Source: Clostridia bacterium
Lineage (GTDB): Bacteria > Bacillota_A > Clostridia > Oscillospirales > CAG-272
Assembly (NCBI GenBank): GCA_017632155.1
Contig: JAGBRZ010000059.1
Span: forward strand, 1-17,923
Reading direction: 5' to 3'
Length of the DNA stretch: 17,923 nt
The notes under the pieces are model-generated. The model was not told where the DNA came from, made no database searches, and was given only the letters and a program-made list of their open reading frames with translations. Of the stretch, positions 1-6,932 are shown in pieces (within the stretch, counting starts at the first letter, position 1; every line of letters begins with the position of its first letter). The position numbers and the translations under genes were made by a program.

Positions 1-8
1 ACCCGTAT

Positions 9-37
9 ATTATATCACAATCGAAAGAAAAAATCAA
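9..37 (-). promoter_or_regulatory. Divergent promoter reading left out of the window
   Basis: On the minus strand, TTGATT (37 to 32) and TATAAT (14 to 9) are separated by exactly 17 nt. This would drive a gene lying to the left of the window, divergent from the B12 unit. The start site and gene are outside the sequence, so only the promoter elements are visible. Confidence 0.55.
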
Positions 38-67
38 TACCTTTTTCGAATTTTTTTGAAGTTTTTC

Positions 68-96
68 TTGATTTTTTTGATTTTTTATGCTATAAT
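68..96 (+). promoter_or_regulatory. Promoter of the cobalamin-uptake transcript
   Basis: TTGATT (68-73) and TATAAT (91-96) are separated by 17 nt, with a TGC extended -10 immediately upstream of TATAAT. Transcription should start near 102-104, just before the riboswitch. The surrounding 60 nt are very AT-rich. Confidence 0.7.
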
Positions 97-120
97 ATCC
101 TCAAACAAAAGAATAAACAC

Positions 121-309
121 GGTTCATTGGGGTAATTTTACTCCATTGTCGGATGATTTTTCATTCGGGGATAAGGAAACGGCGGTGAAAATCCGCGGCA
201 ACAGCCATTACCGTTAAAGTCGGAATGCTTATCGGATCGTGACACGCGAAAAAACTCTTGGGCAATTTGGGAGGGTTGTGCGATTGGGATACGGGCAGGG
301 TATCCCTTG
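121..309 (+). ncRNA. Cobalamin riboswitch (compact, class-II-like) with its expression platform
   Basis: The conserved cobalamin aptamer core is readable. GATAAG (170-175) pairs with CTTATC (228-233). Between them are the GGTGAAAATCC loop region (184-194), the ACAGCC...ACCGTTA block (201-216) and AAGTCGGAATGC (217-228). GCGG (182-185) and CCGC (193-196) close the loop that normally kisses a downstream hairpin. The core runs straight from ACCGTTA to AAGTCGGAATGC without the large peripheral arms of the long adenosylcobalamin type, which suits the compact class II form. Downstream, 241-309 holds further hairpins, including GGGATAC/GTATCCC (286-292/300-306), before the terminator. The outer boundaries are approximate. 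The ligand is inferred from family and from the gene content downstream. Confidence 0.85.
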
Positions 310-313
310 TTCG

Positions 314-338
314 GCACTCTCATTGAAGAGTGCTTTTT
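314..338 (+). terminator. Intrinsic terminator controlled by the riboswitch
   Basis: GCACTCT (314-320) pairs with AGAGTGC (327-333) around a 6-nt loop and is followed directly by five T residues. It lies between the cobalamin aptamer and the first gene, so it is the likely off-switch when cobalamin is bound. Confidence 0.75.
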
Positions 339-360
339 GCTTTATCCTTTTGAAATAGCC

Positions 361-506
361 AATTCTAAAACTGCGTTTTACAATTGAAATGCGCGCGCTT
401 ATCGCCGCTTGACAAAATCGAAGATTTTGTCAGCTCCCCTCGGCGCGCGGACTCGCTCTGCTCGTCTTGGCGGTGTTTTTTCGTCGGCAAAGCCGCCGAA
501 AAAACG
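361..506 (+). repeat. 146-nt structured dispersed repeat, copy 1
   Basis: This stretch aligns without gaps to the reverse complement of 9066-9211; I counted 18 differences in 146 positions by eye. It contains three hairpins in order. Hairpin 1 is 361-371/375-385. Hairpin 2 is TGACAAAATC/GATTTTGTCA (410-419/423-432). Hairpin 3 is 475-488/492-505 with one mismatch. The unit starts 22 nt after the riboswitch terminator and ends about 60 nt before the lipoprotein start codon, so it would be part of that mRNA leader. Short reading frames crossing it are not credible genes. Function unknown. Confidence 0.85.
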
Positions 507-565
507 GATTTTAATTGTATTTTGCAGGTTTCGGCGATTGGCTTTGAATATGAAAGGAAAGAAAA

Positions 566-1042
566 ATGAAAAGAACAATCAAATCAACTCTCGCGCTGAT
601 CTTGGCGCTGCTTATGACACTCTGCCTTTTTGCTTGCAAGCAGCAGGCGGAGACTCCCGAAACGACTGCGGGCACGTCCGAAAACGGTGGCGCTATTGCT
701 CCCGAAGGACTTTGGAAGGATGCCACTTATCTTAAAGACACAGAATTCGGCGAGGGCGCGAAGACTGTGAAGGTCAAGGTAATCGTTGGTGAACAGTCTG
801 TTACCTTCACTATCAAGACCGATGCCGAGACTCTCGGGGATGCTCTTCTCGCGCACGGACTTATTGCGGGAGATCAGGGTGATTTCGGACTCTACGTTAA
901 GGTGGTTAACGGCATTACTGCAGATTACGATGTCGACCAGAGTTATTGGGGATTCTCCAAGAACGGCGAATATATGATGACGGGTGTTGACGGCACTGCT
1001 ATCGCCGATGGCGAAGTATATGAGCTTACCTACACAAAATAA
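566..1042 (+). CDS. DUF4430 (transcobalamin-like) surface lipoprotein, probable corrinoid-binding
   Basis: 158 residues. Residues 1-24 form a lipoprotein signal peptide: positive N-terminus, hydrophobic core and a lipobox ending at Cys24 (L-F-A-C). A Glu/Thr/Ser-rich linker follows to about residue 45. The rest matches DUF4430, the small beta domain related to the C-terminal domain of transcobalamin and intrinsic factor, with the typical end pattern YWGFSKNGEYMMTGVDGTAI...DGEVYELTY. The start is fixed by AAAGGAAAG (553-561) about 5-8 nt upstream. It sits downstream of a cobalamin riboswitch and overlaps an ECF S-component gene. I infer that it is anchored to the outer face of the membrane and presents a corrinoid to the transporter. 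The DUF4430 call is firm; the ligand is inferred. Confidence 0.85.
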   Translation: MKRTIKSTLALILALLMTLCLFACKQQAETPETTAGTSENGGAIAPEGLWKDATYLKDTEFGEGAKTVKVKVIVGEQSVTFTIKTDAETLGDALLAHGLIAGDQGDFGLYVKVVNGITADYDVDQSYWGFSKNGEYMMTGVDGTAIADGEVYELTYTK

Positions 1043-1583
1043 ACCGCATAGCCGTTTGCATCGAATAAGGAACCAAACCTTTGAAATGGTTCTCTTTTCG
1101 ATGTTTGCCGCGCTGATGTTTTGCTCGAAATTGATTATGGAAGCTTTTCCAAACATCCACCTGCTCGGGATGCTTGTGATGCTTCTGACTGTGGTTTTTC
1201 GCAAAAAAGCATTGATTCCGATCTATCTTTATGTTATCGTACAAGGCCTATATGCGGGATTCGCCCCTTGGTGGGTGCCGTATCTTTACGTTTGGACGGT
1301 TCTGTGGGGGATGACGATGCTTTTGCCGAAAAATATGCCAATAGGCGTAAAGGCGATCGTTTATCCCATAGTTTGCTCGCTTCACGGCTTTGCTTTCGGC
1401 ATCATCTACGCGCCGGGGCAGGCTTTGCTGTATGGATTTACATTTGAGCAAACGCTCGCCTGGATCGCATCGGGCTTGCCATTCGACGTGCTTCACGGAA
1501 TATCAAATATTTTCACGGGAATGCTCGTCCTTCCGTTTTCCGAGCTGATCAAAAAGCTGCTCAGACAATTCGGAAGAAGTTAA
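1020..1583 (+). CDS. ECF transporter S component, probable cobalamin/corrinoid-specific
   Basis: About 187 residues, almost entirely hydrophobic, with roughly five to six membrane segments. The first helix region (FEMVLFSMFAALMFCSKLIM), a later PWWVPYLYVW segment and the overall size are typical of substrate-binding S components of energy-coupling factor vitamin transporters. The energising module (EcfA/A'/T) is not in the window and is presumably encoded elsewhere, as in group II ECF systems. The cobalamin riboswitch and DUF4430 partner point to B12, like the predicted CblT-type S components. The start is uncertain. ATG at 1020 overlaps the lipoprotein gene by 23 nt; TTG at 1056 or ATG at 1086 (AAGGAA at 1067-1072) are alternatives. 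The N-terminal basic stretch before the first helix favours an upstream start. Confidence 0.8.
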   Translation: MSLPTQNKPHSRLHRIRNQTFEMVLFSMFAALMFCSKLIMEAFPNIHLLGMLVMLLTVVFRKKALIPIYLYVIVQGLYAGFAPWWVPYLYVWTVLWGMTMLLPKNMPIGVKAIVYPIVCSLHGFAFGIIYAPGQALLYGFTFEQTLAWIASGLPFDVLHGISNIFTGMLVLPFSELIKKLLRQFGRS

Positions 1584-1587
1584 TAAA

Positions 1588-1623
1588 AAAGGTGGATCTT
1601 TGAGAAATCAAAAATCCACCTTT
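1588..1623. terminator. Bidirectional intrinsic terminator between convergent genes
   Basis: AAAGGTGGAT (1588-1597) pairs with ATCCACCTTT (1614-1623). A T-run follows on the plus strand and a longer T-run (from the A-run at 1584-1590) on the minus strand. It serves both the S-component gene and the convergent sulfatase gene, whose stop codon lies at 1628-1630. Confidence 0.85.
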
Positions 1624-1627
1624 TGAA

Positions 1628-3052
1628 TTAATTCTTTGTAACTGCTTTTGCCGTCTGAACCGTTGTGGAGGGGATGATAATATTTTCCGCGATTGCGGTC
1701 AGAAGCTTTTTGCGAATGTCATTTTCGATATCGACTGCCCCTTCGGATGCCGCGAGGTTGTATTGCTCGTCCTTGTCGTTTTTGCGGTCAAAGAGCATAT
1801 AGATCTCGCCCTTCGTGTTGACGAGAGCCTTATAATTCTCGTCCATATACATAAACTCACCCGAAAGCTCGCTGAGGACGTAGTCACGCGGCTTTTCTTC
1901 AACACCATTGAGCACGCCGCAGAGAGATTTTCCGCACTGAGGATAATCGATCTCGCCGCCGCAGAGCTCGATGAGAGTGGGTCCAACGTCGATTAGGCTG
2001 ACGAGGGCATCGGTCTGAATTCCGCCCTTGGCAATCGTTTCGGGCGTGCGGATAACGAGCGGGATGTTGAGCGCGCCGTCCAGGAAGGTGCGTTTGTTGA
2101 CGAATTCCTGATCGCCATTCATCTCGCCGTGGTCGGAGGTGAAGAGAACGACGGTGTTGTCCCATTCACCGCGCGCCTTGATGACGTCAACGATCTTGCC
2201 GATCATTTCATCAATGAGGGTGCAGTTTCCGCAGTAGTTTGCGCGGATCTCACGCGCTTTATCGGGCAGGCAATGAACGTTTTCCTTGTGCATACGGAAG
2301 TCGGTTTCGCCCTGCGGTCTGTCGGGATTCGCATTCTTCATAACGGGGCGGGGCGCGGGCATATCTTCTTCCTTATACATTGAAGCGTAGGGCTCGGGCA
2401 CGTCCCAAGGCTCGTGAGGACCGCCGAAGCTGACGTGGCAGAACCAGGGCTTGTCCCCATCATAATTTTTTAAGTAGTTAACGCCGCAGTTTCCGACGTA
2501 AACGTCATAGTATTCTTCAAGCGGCAAGGGAGAGGGCTTGGCGAAGGGAGTTTTTCCGCGTTGCTTGATATCCTCCTTGAAGGCATCAAGCAGACCAAGC
2601 TCTGCCCAACGCTCCGTCATATGAGTTCTTGATTTGCAGGAGGCGTGAGGACCCGTGATCTCATCAACGGTGTCAAAGCCGTAAAGGTTGAGCATCGGCT
2701 CGCGGCCGATGATGTCGCCGCTGCCGCCGTGAATGTGGGTCTTTCCAAAGAGGGAGGTGTCATATCCAAGGTTGCGGAGCTGCTTTGACCAGATATTTGC
2801 ATCGGGAGAAAGGATGTATTTCTGGTTATCCCAAGCGCCCGTCGTGTGGGCGTATTTGCCCGTGAAAAGTCCGATTCTTGCGGGGACACAGAGGGGCGCA
2901 CAGGTCGAGCACTGCGTGAAAACAACGCCTTCCTTGGCGATTGCGTCAAGATTTGGAGTCTTTGCGGGGCCGCCGACACAGCTCATGAAGTCGCCGCGGA
3001 ACTGGTCAGCCATTATAAATAAAACGTTAGGTTGTCTTTTTTCGGTGCTCAT
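1628..3052 (-). CDS. Type I sulfatase, Cys-type (alkaline phosphatase superfamily)
   Basis: 474 residues from the chosen ATG. GGAGG sits just upstream in the minus-strand leader, whereas an in-frame start 19 codons further up has no such site and would overlap the promoter. The sulfatase signature C-x-P-x-R is CVPAR (Cys55-Arg59) within CAPLCVPARIGLFTGKY; Cys55 would be oxidised to formylglycine, in anaerobes by a radical-SAM anSME not present here. Other family motifs are MADQ (metal ligands near Asp16-Gln17), GKTH (Lys104, His106), GGPHEPWD (His213) and SDHGE (Asp307, His308). No signal peptide is seen, so it is probably cytoplasmic. It would hydrolyse sulfate esters, perhaps on imported sugars; the substrate cannot be told. 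It has its own promoter and a bidirectional terminator, so it is likely monocistronic. Confidence 0.9.
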   Translation of the reverse strand: MSTEKRQPNVLFIMADQFRGDFMSCVGGPAKTPNLDAIAKEGVVFTQCSTCAPLCVPARIGLFTGKYAHTTGAWDNQKYILSPDANIWSKQLRNLGYDTSLFGKTHIHGGSGDIIGREPMLNLYGFDTVDEITGPHASCKSRTHMTERWAELGLLDAFKEDIKQRGKTPFAKPSPLPLEEYYDVYVGNCGVNYLKNYDGDKPWFCHVSFGGPHEPWDVPEPYASMYKEEDMPAPRPVMKNANPDRPQGETDFRMHKENVHCLPDKAREIRANYCGNCTLIDEMIGKIVDVIKARGEWDNTVVLFTSDHGEMNGDQEFVNKRTFLDGALNIPLVIRTPETIAKGGIQTDALVSLIDVGPTLIELCGGEIDYPQCGKSLCGVLNGVEEKPRDYVLSELSGEFMYMDENYKALVNTKGEIYMLFDRKNDKDEQYNLAASEGAVDIENDIRKKLLTAIAENIIIPSTTVQTAKAVTKN

Positions 3053-3080
3053 TTTTGCCTCCGTGAGGTTTGTTGAGTAT

Positions 3081-3109
3081 ATTATATCATATTCGCAACG
3101 AACAGTCAA
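3081..3109 (-). promoter_or_regulatory. Sulfatase promoter
   Basis: On the minus strand, TTGACT (3109 to 3104) and TATAAT (3086 to 3081) are 17 nt apart. Transcription would start near 3074, about 20 nt before the sulfatase ATG. The block reads TATTGACT...TGATATAATATAC and closely resembles the leftward promoter at 9-37. Confidence 0.75.
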
Positions 3110-3116
3110 TACCTAT

Positions 3117-3152
3117 GAAAAAATACGAGCCGACTCGATCGAGTCGGCTCGT
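3117..3152 (-). terminator. Terminator after the RsgI-like gene
   Basis: A perfect 28-nt palindrome (3125-3152, core GAGTCGGCTCG and its complement) is followed on the minus strand by a T-run (the A-run at 3117-3123). It lies 8 nt past the anti-sigma stop codon and separates that operon from the sulfatase promoter. Confidence 0.85.
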
Positions 3153-3160
3153 GGTTGTTA

Positions 3161-4621
3161 TCAATCTCTTTCCTTTTCGGAATGAAGCACGCTGAGGTCT
3201 TCGGCAGAGATCTTATATTCATATTCGTACCCGCCTGCCTTGAATTCCACCTCGTAGAAGGTGACTTCGCGCTCATTGTCAAGCTCGACTTCAATTTTCT
3301 TTGCGTCCTGCTCTGAAACGCCCGCGTGTTTGAGTGCGATGGCGATAGCGTCCTCCTTCGTTACGGTGAGGGAGGGAGAGGACGTGCTCTCGCCCGTGCT
3401 TTCGGTATTACCGCTATTGAGGAATTTCATTTCCTTGTCGAGGATCTTGCCGCTTTCGGCGTCTACCTCATATTCGTATTTTGCGTCCGCGGTCTTGAAT
3501 TCTACGTCATAGTGGTAGGATCCGTCGTCAAGGTCGAGTTTGGTGCGGAATGAGAGAACTAAGTCGGCACTTACGCGTGCATTCTTGAGAGCCGCTATCT
3601 TTGCTTCTGCCTCGGTGATGATGTCAGCGCGGGGAGGCAGGCTTCCCACGTTCTTATTGGAATCAGCCTCAACGCGGATGACGTTTCCGGTTATGGCATC
3701 GATCTCGTAATCGTATTCATCGCCGCCAAAGCGAATCTCGATTTCATAGACCATCATACCGTGCTCGTAGTCAAGCTCGACTTCGGTTACGTTGGCATCG
3801 GTATCGGTTGCGCCGAGGTCTGCGAGTGCGGAGGCAACGGCGGTTTCCTTGTCAATGTAAGCTATGCGGCTTGCCGCGCCCTGCTTATTCAGAGCCTCAT
3901 ATTTCCCTTCAAGCTTTTCAAGAAGGATGTTGAGCTCGTTTACGGAAAGCAAAGCCAATTCCTCGAAAAGGTGAGTTCCGTCTGCAACGGCTATCTTATA
4001 TATGAGAGCCGCCTTGCCGGTTGAAATATTGTATTTTTCGGAAAGACCCTTGATTTCATTATCGGGGTTGTGGCTCTGGCTCAGGATCGAGCTTTCGATG
4101 TTTCCGTTATCGAGAATGTTTTTGACCGTCGCGGCAATCTTGTCGCGGAGTTCATTGCTCTTTTGGCCGTCACCATCTACGCTGACGAGGATGGAATTTG
4201 AAATTTCGGAGATAAAGCCCTTATCGATCATTGATTCGACTATCAGTGTCACGGCATCCTCAAGCTTTTTGCCTTGAAGCTCAAGCTCATAGAGGATCTT
4301 TTCCGCATCGCTGTTGAGGGCGGAGGCGGAGACGACCTTTTCGTGTTTATCGAAATTCAGCTCGATGGAGGGGTTGACGTCTATCGCTACGGTTGTGAGC
4401 GCGGGGTCGGTTAACAGTTGTACTGCAAATATTGCGCCGAGCAGGATCGCAAATGCCGCGGCGATGGCTGTAAGCCTTTTGGTGAATGTTTTTTTCATTT
4501 GTGTTTTCTTACCTATCTTCTTTCTGCAATCTGCGAGAATTGCATCCAGGCAGTCGGGGGCTTGCGCATCAAATGCCTGCGCGAGCTTTTTCTCCACACG
4601 GTTGTTTTGATTCTGATCCAT
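3161..4621 (-). CDS. RsgI-like membrane anti-sigma factor with three PepSY-like repeats
   Basis: 486 residues. A short cytoplasmic N-terminus (1-48, with Cys24 and Cys32) precedes one membrane segment (about 50-70). The following block TTVAIDVNPSIELNFD (76-91) and the ALNSDAEKIL region (101-110) are the hallmark of the extracytoplasmic domain of RsgI-type anti-sigma factors. Three PepSY-like repeats follow, at about 255-317, 334-398 and 419-480, each with a helix rich in Ala and then a Y-E/D-Y-E-V/I-D-A strand pair. A Ser/Thr-rich linker lies at 402-418. Its start is supported by AAGGAGA in the 13-nt gap after the sigma gene. The pairing implies that it holds the adjacent sigma factor at the membrane and senses an external signal. 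Which N-terminal residues bind sigma is not evident. Confidence 0.82.
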   Translation of the reverse strand: MDQNQNNRVEKKLAQAFDAQAPDCLDAILADCRKKIGKKTQMKKTFTKRLTAIAAAFAILLGAIFAVQLLTDPALTTVAIDVNPSIELNFDKHEKVVSASALNSDAEKILYELELQGKKLEDAVTLIVESMIDKGFISEISNSILVSVDGDGQKSNELRDKIAATVKNILDNGNIESSILSQSHNPDNEIKGLSEKYNISTGKAALIYKIAVADGTHLFEELALLSVNELNILLEKLEGKYEALNKQGAASRIAYIDKETAVASALADLGATDTDANVTEVELDYEHGMMVYEIEIRFGGDEYDYEIDAITGNVIRVEADSNKNVGSLPPRADIITEAEAKIAALKNARVSADLVLSFRTKLDLDDGSYHYDVEFKTADAKYEYEVDAESGKILDKEMKFLNSGNTESTGESTSSPSLTVTKEDAIAIALKHAGVSEQDAKKIEVELDNEREVTFYEVEFKAGGYEYEYKISAEDLSVLHSEKERD

Positions 4622-4634
4622 TGCAATTCTCCTT

Positions 4635-5192
4635 TCAGTTCATTTGTGCTTGCAATTTTTTGATCGCTCTTGAATATTTTGATAGCACAGTTGAAAGTGG
4701 GAGGGACATAAGGGATGCGATCTCCTTATGCTTGAGTCCCGAAACTGCGTGAAGCACGACGATCTGCCTTTCGCTGTCCGAAAGCTTGTCAAGGCATTGG
4801 CGAATAAGCAGCTTTTCTTCTGCGCTTACTCCGTCGCTATCGTCGGGAGTGCGGTCGTAATCCTCGGGAAAGTCGGTTAACCTTTTTCTGTGACGAAGCT
4901 TCATAAGAGCGTGGTTTTTGGTTGCCGTCAAAATATATGCCATCGCCTTACCGTGGCTTATATAGTGCTTATGGGAGCCAAAAAGCGACAGATAGGTGTC
5001 GTGGGCGATGTCCTCGGCATCGTGATGGCTTTTGACTATCGAGAATGCAAAGCTGTAAACGGCTACGCGCGTAAGCCTGTAAAGCTCTGCCATTGCGTCG
5101 GTGTCTCCCGCAAGTGTGCCCTTGAGCGCTATATCGAGTTCATCTTTTTCGGAAACTGCTATGTGAGTTCCGACAGCGGCGTCGAGGTTCAT
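4635..5192 (-). CDS. ECF-type RNA polymerase sigma factor (partner of the RsgI-like gene)
   Basis: 185 residues. Region 2 includes DAEDIAHDTYLSLF and the following helix with TATKNHALMKLRHRKR, which would contact the -10 element and core polymerase. Region 4 is the helix-turn-helix LSDSERQIVVLHAVSGLKHKEIASLMSLPLSTVLSKYSRAIKKL. The size and absence of region 3 fit an ECF sigma factor. The start has AAAGGGG about 8 nt upstream on the minus strand. The gene is followed after 13 nt by the anti-sigma gene, so the two are cotranscribed. I could not find a convincing promoter in the 94 nt between it and the upstream hydrate-repair gene, so it may also be read from that gene. The regulon cannot be inferred. 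Confidence 0.9.
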   Translation of the reverse strand: MNLDAAVGTHIAVSEKDELDIALKGTLAGDTDAMAELYRLTRVAVYSFAFSIVKSHHDAEDIAHDTYLSLFGSHKHYISHGKAMAYILTATKNHALMKLRHRKRLTDFPEDYDRTPDDSDGVSAEEKLLIRQCLDKLSDSERQIVVLHAVSGLKHKEIASLMSLPLSTVLSKYSRAIKKLQAQMN

Positions 5193-5286
5193 TCGTTTGC
5201 CCCTTTCTATGTGCTTTCATATAGTAAATGCAGAAAAAAGCATTTTTATTGCAAGGTTTTTGAAAAAAGATAAGAATTTTTTTATT

Positions 5287-6762
5287 TTATGCCAAAATTG
5301 AGGATATTATCTTCGGGATCGCGCTGACGGTATCGCCCGCCGTCATGCTGATCGGATTGGTCTTCGATTCCGCAAGCTCACCCGCCGCACCGTTGATATA
5401 TGCGGCGAGGGCGGTCGCTTCGAGCGGCGAATCTATATATGCTGCCGTTGCGGCAAGGATACCCGAAAGGACGTCACCGCTTCCCGCCGTTGCCATTCCC
5501 GCGCATCCTCGGTCGATGACGTAGACCGTTTCTCCGTCGGTTACGATGGTGGAAGGACCTTTAAGCAGAAGCGTGCATCTGTGATCTTGGGCGAATTTCT
5601 TGGCGTGATCAATGGGCGCGGCGAGGATCTCGGCGATAGGAAGTCCGCTGATGCGAGAAAATTCCATATTGTGTGGGGTCAGAATGAGCTCACAAGCCGT
5701 ATTTTTGATCGCATCCGAGCCGAGGTGCGAGAGGGCGGTAAGTCCGTCGGCATCTATGATGAGTCTGCCCTTATAATTATTAAGAAGGTAGGAAAGTGAT
5801 TTTTCGGTTTCGCCCGAAAGTCCGATTCCAATTCCGAAGGCGATGGTTTTCACTCTCGAAGCAAGTGCGGAGAGCTCGGATTCGCTATAAACTATCTCTC
5901 CGCCATTGTCGGAGAGGGGATAGAGGGTAGCTTCAAGGATATTCGGGATGATATAAGGCGAGATGGAATCGGGAACGGCAAGCATAGCAACGCCCGCGCC
6001 CGCGCGCATTGCGGCATTTGCCATAGCGGCAAGGCGGATCGCTCCGCTGTATTTCTTCGAGCCGCCGATGAGGGCGACGTAGCCGTAGGTTGATTTATTT
6101 GAAAAGTTCTTTCGTTCGGGCAGAGATGACGGCTCGTAGAGATAATAGGATTTATCGATAGGCTTTATGCCGATGTCGAGGTTGATTTTATCCCTCATGA
6201 CGTCCTTTGCTTTGTTCAGGAAATGCCCCGGCTTGAACGAGCCGATCGAGCAGGTGAGGTCGGAAAGCGCGATGGTTTCGCCCATTCCCGTGTCGCCGTT
6301 CATGCCGCTGTTGATGTCCACGGAAACCTTGTAGGCTGAGGAAGAGTTATACTTTTCGATAACCGTTTTCGCAAGTCCGCGTGCCTCACCCTTGAAGCCC
6401 GTGCCGAAAATGCAGTCAACGAGGGTGGAAAAGCGCGAAAGATCGGTGCTGTCCGTGCATATTTCATAAGGAATATTTTCCCCGATGCATTTGTCGAAAT
6501 AGAATCTGCCGTCGGGCGAGAAGCGTTCTTCGAGGAGAAGGAGAGTGCATTCGATGCCTCGCTTTTTAAGCTCAAGCGCGATAACGTAACCGTCGCCCGC
6601 GTTGTTGCCGACACCGCAAACGATGCCCACGGGCGCGCGCCACTTTACCGAATCGGCAACAGCCTTGCCCGCGCGGTACATAAGCAGGGGGCTCGGCACT
6701 TCTGTGGCAATAGTGTGCGCGTCACTTTGACGCATATTTTCTACTGATAGGATCTCTTTCAT
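5287..6762 (-). CDS. Bifunctional NAD(P)H-hydrate epimerase / ADP-dependent dehydratase
   Basis: 491 residues, the usual length for the bacterial fused YjeF-type enzyme. The N-terminal epimerase half has GVGNNAGDGYV (50-60), the variant of GxGNNGGDG that binds the nucleotide, then VDCIFGTGF and VDINSG. The C-terminal ribokinase-like half begins near residue 215. It shows LTPHNMEF (the usual LTPHPGE), LLLKGPSTIV and GMATAGSGDVLSG (422-434), with Asp430 as the likely catalytic base. Together they convert damaged hydrated NAD(P)H (both epimers) back to NAD(P)H. It is cytoplasmic metabolite repair. Small departures from consensus are Ala for Gly in the NNxGDG loop and Asn for Pro in VDIPSG; neither removes a known catalytic residue. 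The ribosome site (GGTGA) is weak. Confidence 0.93.
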   Translation of the reverse strand: MKEILSVENMRQSDAHTIATEVPSPLLMYRAGKAVADSVKWRAPVGIVCGVGNNAGDGYVIALELKKRGIECTLLLLEERFSPDGRFYFDKCIGENIPYEICTDSTDLSRFSTLVDCIFGTGFKGEARGLAKTVIEKYNSSSAYKVSVDINSGMNGDTGMGETIALSDLTCSIGSFKPGHFLNKAKDVMRDKINLDIGIKPIDKSYYLYEPSSLPERKNFSNKSTYGYVALIGGSKKYSGAIRLAAMANAAMRAGAGVAMLAVPDSISPYIIPNILEATLYPLSDNGGEIVYSESELSALASRVKTIAFGIGIGLSGETEKSLSYLLNNYKGRLIIDADGLTALSHLGSDAIKNTACELILTPHNMEFSRISGLPIAEILAAPIDHAKKFAQDHRCTLLLKGPSTIVTDGETVYVIDRGCAGMATAGSGDVLSGILAATAAYIDSPLEATALAAYINGAAGELAESKTNPISMTAGDTVSAIPKIISSILA

Positions 6763-6796
6763 TTTTTCACCAGCTTGAGATTAATATTTATATTAT

Positions 6797-6825
6797 ATTG
6801 TATCATATATTGTTTGTTTTGTAAA
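6797..6825 (-). promoter_or_regulatory. Promoter of the hydrate-repair gene
   Basis: On the minus strand, TTTACA (6825 to 6820) and TACAAT (6802 to 6797) are separated by 17 nt. Transcription would begin near 6790, about 28 nt before the start codon, divergent from the RtcB promoter. Confidence 0.65.
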
Positions 6826-6870
6826 TAGAAATGTGATATAATAAATATACAAACGGCTTTATCTTTCTTG

Positions 6871-6899
6871 TTGACAAGTCTATTCATTTATGATATACT
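6871..6899 (+). promoter_or_regulatory. Promoter of the leader ORF and rtcB
   Basis: A perfect -35 TTGACA (6871-6876) and TATACT (6894-6899) are 17 nt apart, with a TGA extended -10 before TATACT. This is one of the strongest promoters in the window by match to consensus. It reads into the 36-codon ORF and rtcB. Confidence 0.75.
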
Positions 6900-6932
6900 A
6901 TAATTAATAAAACCGAAAAGGAGTTGATTATT

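Noticed and set aside
384..735. Short plus-strand reading frames before the lipoprotein gene
   Set aside because: They run through the structured repeat and then out of frame through the lipoprotein gene, have no ribosome site, and show no protein-like composition.
584..1204. Antisense frame across the lipoprotein and S-component genes
   Set aside because: It lies fully opposite two genes with recognisable domains and has no ribosome site or conserved motif.
5193..5286. Promoter for the first sigma gene
   Set aside because: TTGCAA and TACTAT are present on the minus strand but 22 nt apart, too far for a normal promoter; AAATGC/GCATTT in between gives only a 6-bp stem.
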